Part shown: one piece after another, positions 7,141 to 7,787 of the stretch
Layout: each line of letters starts with the position of its first letter
How positions within the stretch are numbered: the stretch's first letter is position 1
From: DATKEH01 sp035546355
GTDB taxonomy: Bacteria; Acidobacteriota; Thermoanaerobaculia; Multivoradales; JAIOJS01
Reading direction: 5' to 3'
Length of the DNA stretch: 7,787 nucleotides
NCBI GenBank assembly: GCA_035546355.1
Contig: DATKEH010000328.1
Coordinates: forward strand, 1-7,787
The notes under the pieces: model-generated
The model's input: only the letters and a program-made list of their open reading frames with translations
Databases searched by the model: none
What the model was told of the DNA's origin: nothing
Made by a program: the position numbers and the translations under genes

Positions 7141-7787
7141 TCCCGTGGTGGCGGGCGGCGGCGCTGGTGGTCCTGGCCGCCGCCGGCGCCGGCACCGGTG
7201 CCTGGGCGTGCCGCGACGGGGGCAGCGCGCGCGAGGCTCCGGTGGCGGCGACCGAGCGCCCCGACGCCGGCGGCGGAGGCGCCGCCGCTGGCCGTGGGCC
7301 GGCGGCGACCGCCGCCTCGCCGCCGGTGGAGCGCCTGCGGGTGCGGGTCGTCGCCAGCTACCCGCACGATCCCGATGCCTTCACCCAGGGCCTGTTGTGG
7401 CACGACGGGGCGCTCTACGAGAGCACCGGGCGCTACGGCAGGTCGAGTCTGCGGCTGGTCGATCTCGCCACCGGCGTACCCCAAGTGCAGGTGCCCCTGC
7501 CCCGCGATCTGTTCGCAGAGGGGCTGGCGCTGGCGCATGGACGGCTGGTGCAGCTGACCTGGCTGAACGGGCGCGCGCTGGTGTGGTCTCTCGACGGCCT
7601 CACCCCGGTGGGGGAGCACCGGTACCGGGGGGAGGGGTGGGGGCTCACCTTCGACGGCCGCTCGCTGGTGATGAGCGACGGCAGCGCCGTGCTGACGTTC
7701 CGCGACCCGCAGAGCTTCGCCGTCGAGCGAAGGCTGAAGGTGCGGCTGGAGGGCCGGCCGCTACGGGCGCTGAACGAGCTGGAGTGG
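7137..7787 (+). CDS. Glutaminyl-peptide cyclotransferase (plant/bacterial type), 3' end beyond window
   Basis: Converts N-terminal glutamine of peptides or proteins to pyroglutamate, releasing ammonia; the family (PF05096, papaya and Xanthomonas enzymes) is a five-bladed beta-propeller. 217 codons are present and the frame is open at the edge; the family's length implies roughly 60-100 residues are missing. The N-terminus (MIPWWRAAALVVLAAAGAG...) is an export signal. Cleavage at AWA before C25, or lipidation of C25, are both possible, though W at -2 is poor for a lipobox. A Gly/Ala/Pro linker runs to about 65. The propeller begins near SYPHDPDAFTQGLLW, with YESTGRYG, FAEGLAL, QLTWLNG, EGWGLTFDG, LVMSDGS and NELEW following in family order. 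Q84 (FTQG), E128 (FAEG) and N213 (NELEW) align by spacing with central-channel residues recalled for papaya QC (about Q24, E69, N155). The GTG start overlaps the transporter stop by 4 nt. Confidence 0.9.
   Translation, partial: MIPWWRAAALVVLAAAGAGTGAWACRDGGSAREAPVAATERPDAGGGGAAAGRGPAATAASPPVERLRVRVVASYPHDPDAFTQGLLWHDGALYESTGRYGRSSLRLVDLATGVPQVQVPLPRDLFAEGLALAHGRLVQLTWLNGRALVWSLDGLTPVGEHRYRGEGWGLTFDGRSLVMSDGSAVLTFRDPQSFAVERRLKVRLEGRPLRALNELEW

Larger units (their letters stand above)
399..7787 (+). other. Putative peptide-processing and uptake operon (four coupled genes)
   Basis: Four genes share one strand with no intergenic space: the junctions are ATGA at 2633-2636, GTGA at 5143-5146 and GTGA at 7137-7140. 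Such overlaps usually mean one mRNA and translational coupling, hence matched expression. No terminator-like hairpin with a T-run occurs between them. Three products carry export signals and one is a membrane importer, so the unit acts on peptides outside the cytoplasm. The operon may continue past the right edge. Confidence 0.85.

Noticed and set aside
1..7787. tRNA or rRNA genes, CRISPR arrays, insertion sequences, attachment sites, T-tailed terminators
   Set aside because: None was seen by eye: no regularly spaced repeats, no transposase-like frame, and no hairpin followed by a T-run at any gene junction.

Overview
This is a very GC-rich (roughly 70% or more), almost fully coding bacterial window. 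One gene, cut by the left edge, runs leftward. Four tightly packed genes run rightward, and the last is cut by the right edge. GC richness, a Myxococcus-type PilZ protein, a DUF5117/DUF4953 zincin lipoprotein, a GCPII-like M28 peptidase and a plant/Xanthomonas-type glutaminyl cyclase together suggest a proteolytic Gram-negative. Acidobacteriota (Thermoanaerobaculia-like) fits best; Myxococcota or a Xanthomonadales-like gammaproteobacterium cannot be excluded. This placement is inference from gene content, not a phylogenetic result.

Layout: (1) 1-314, minus strand, 5' part of a single-domain PilZ (c-di-GMP receptor) protein. (2) 315-398, an 84-bp divergent intergenic region with a perfect 9-bp inverted repeat and two weak -10-like hexamers. 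(3) 399-2636, a secreted M28 metallopeptidase colinear with human glutamate carboxypeptidase II (PSMA). (4) 2633-5146, a lipoprotein zinc metalloprotease of the DUF5118/DUF5117/DUF4953 family with an intact HExxHxxGxxH site and Met-turn. (5) 5143-7140, an OPT-family oligopeptide transporter. (6) 7137-7787, the N-terminal two-thirds or so of a glutaminyl-peptide cyclotransferase, a reading frame still open at the window edge. No RNA gene, CRISPR array, insertion sequence or terminator was seen.

The four plus-strand genes are joined by three consecutive 4-nt stop/start overlaps (ATGA, GTGA, GTGA), so they are almost certainly one translationally coupled operon. Their products form a plausible path outside the cytoplasm. 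A surface-anchored endoprotease cuts protein, a periplasmic or secreted carboxypeptidase trims peptides, an inner-membrane symporter imports them, and a glutaminyl cyclase converts N-terminal Gln to pyroglutamate. The families are individually known. What looks new is the coupled combination, and an M28 enzyme that keeps the GCPII catalytic centre and alpha-carboxylate anchor but has lost, by manual alignment, the residues that make GCPII glutamate-specific.
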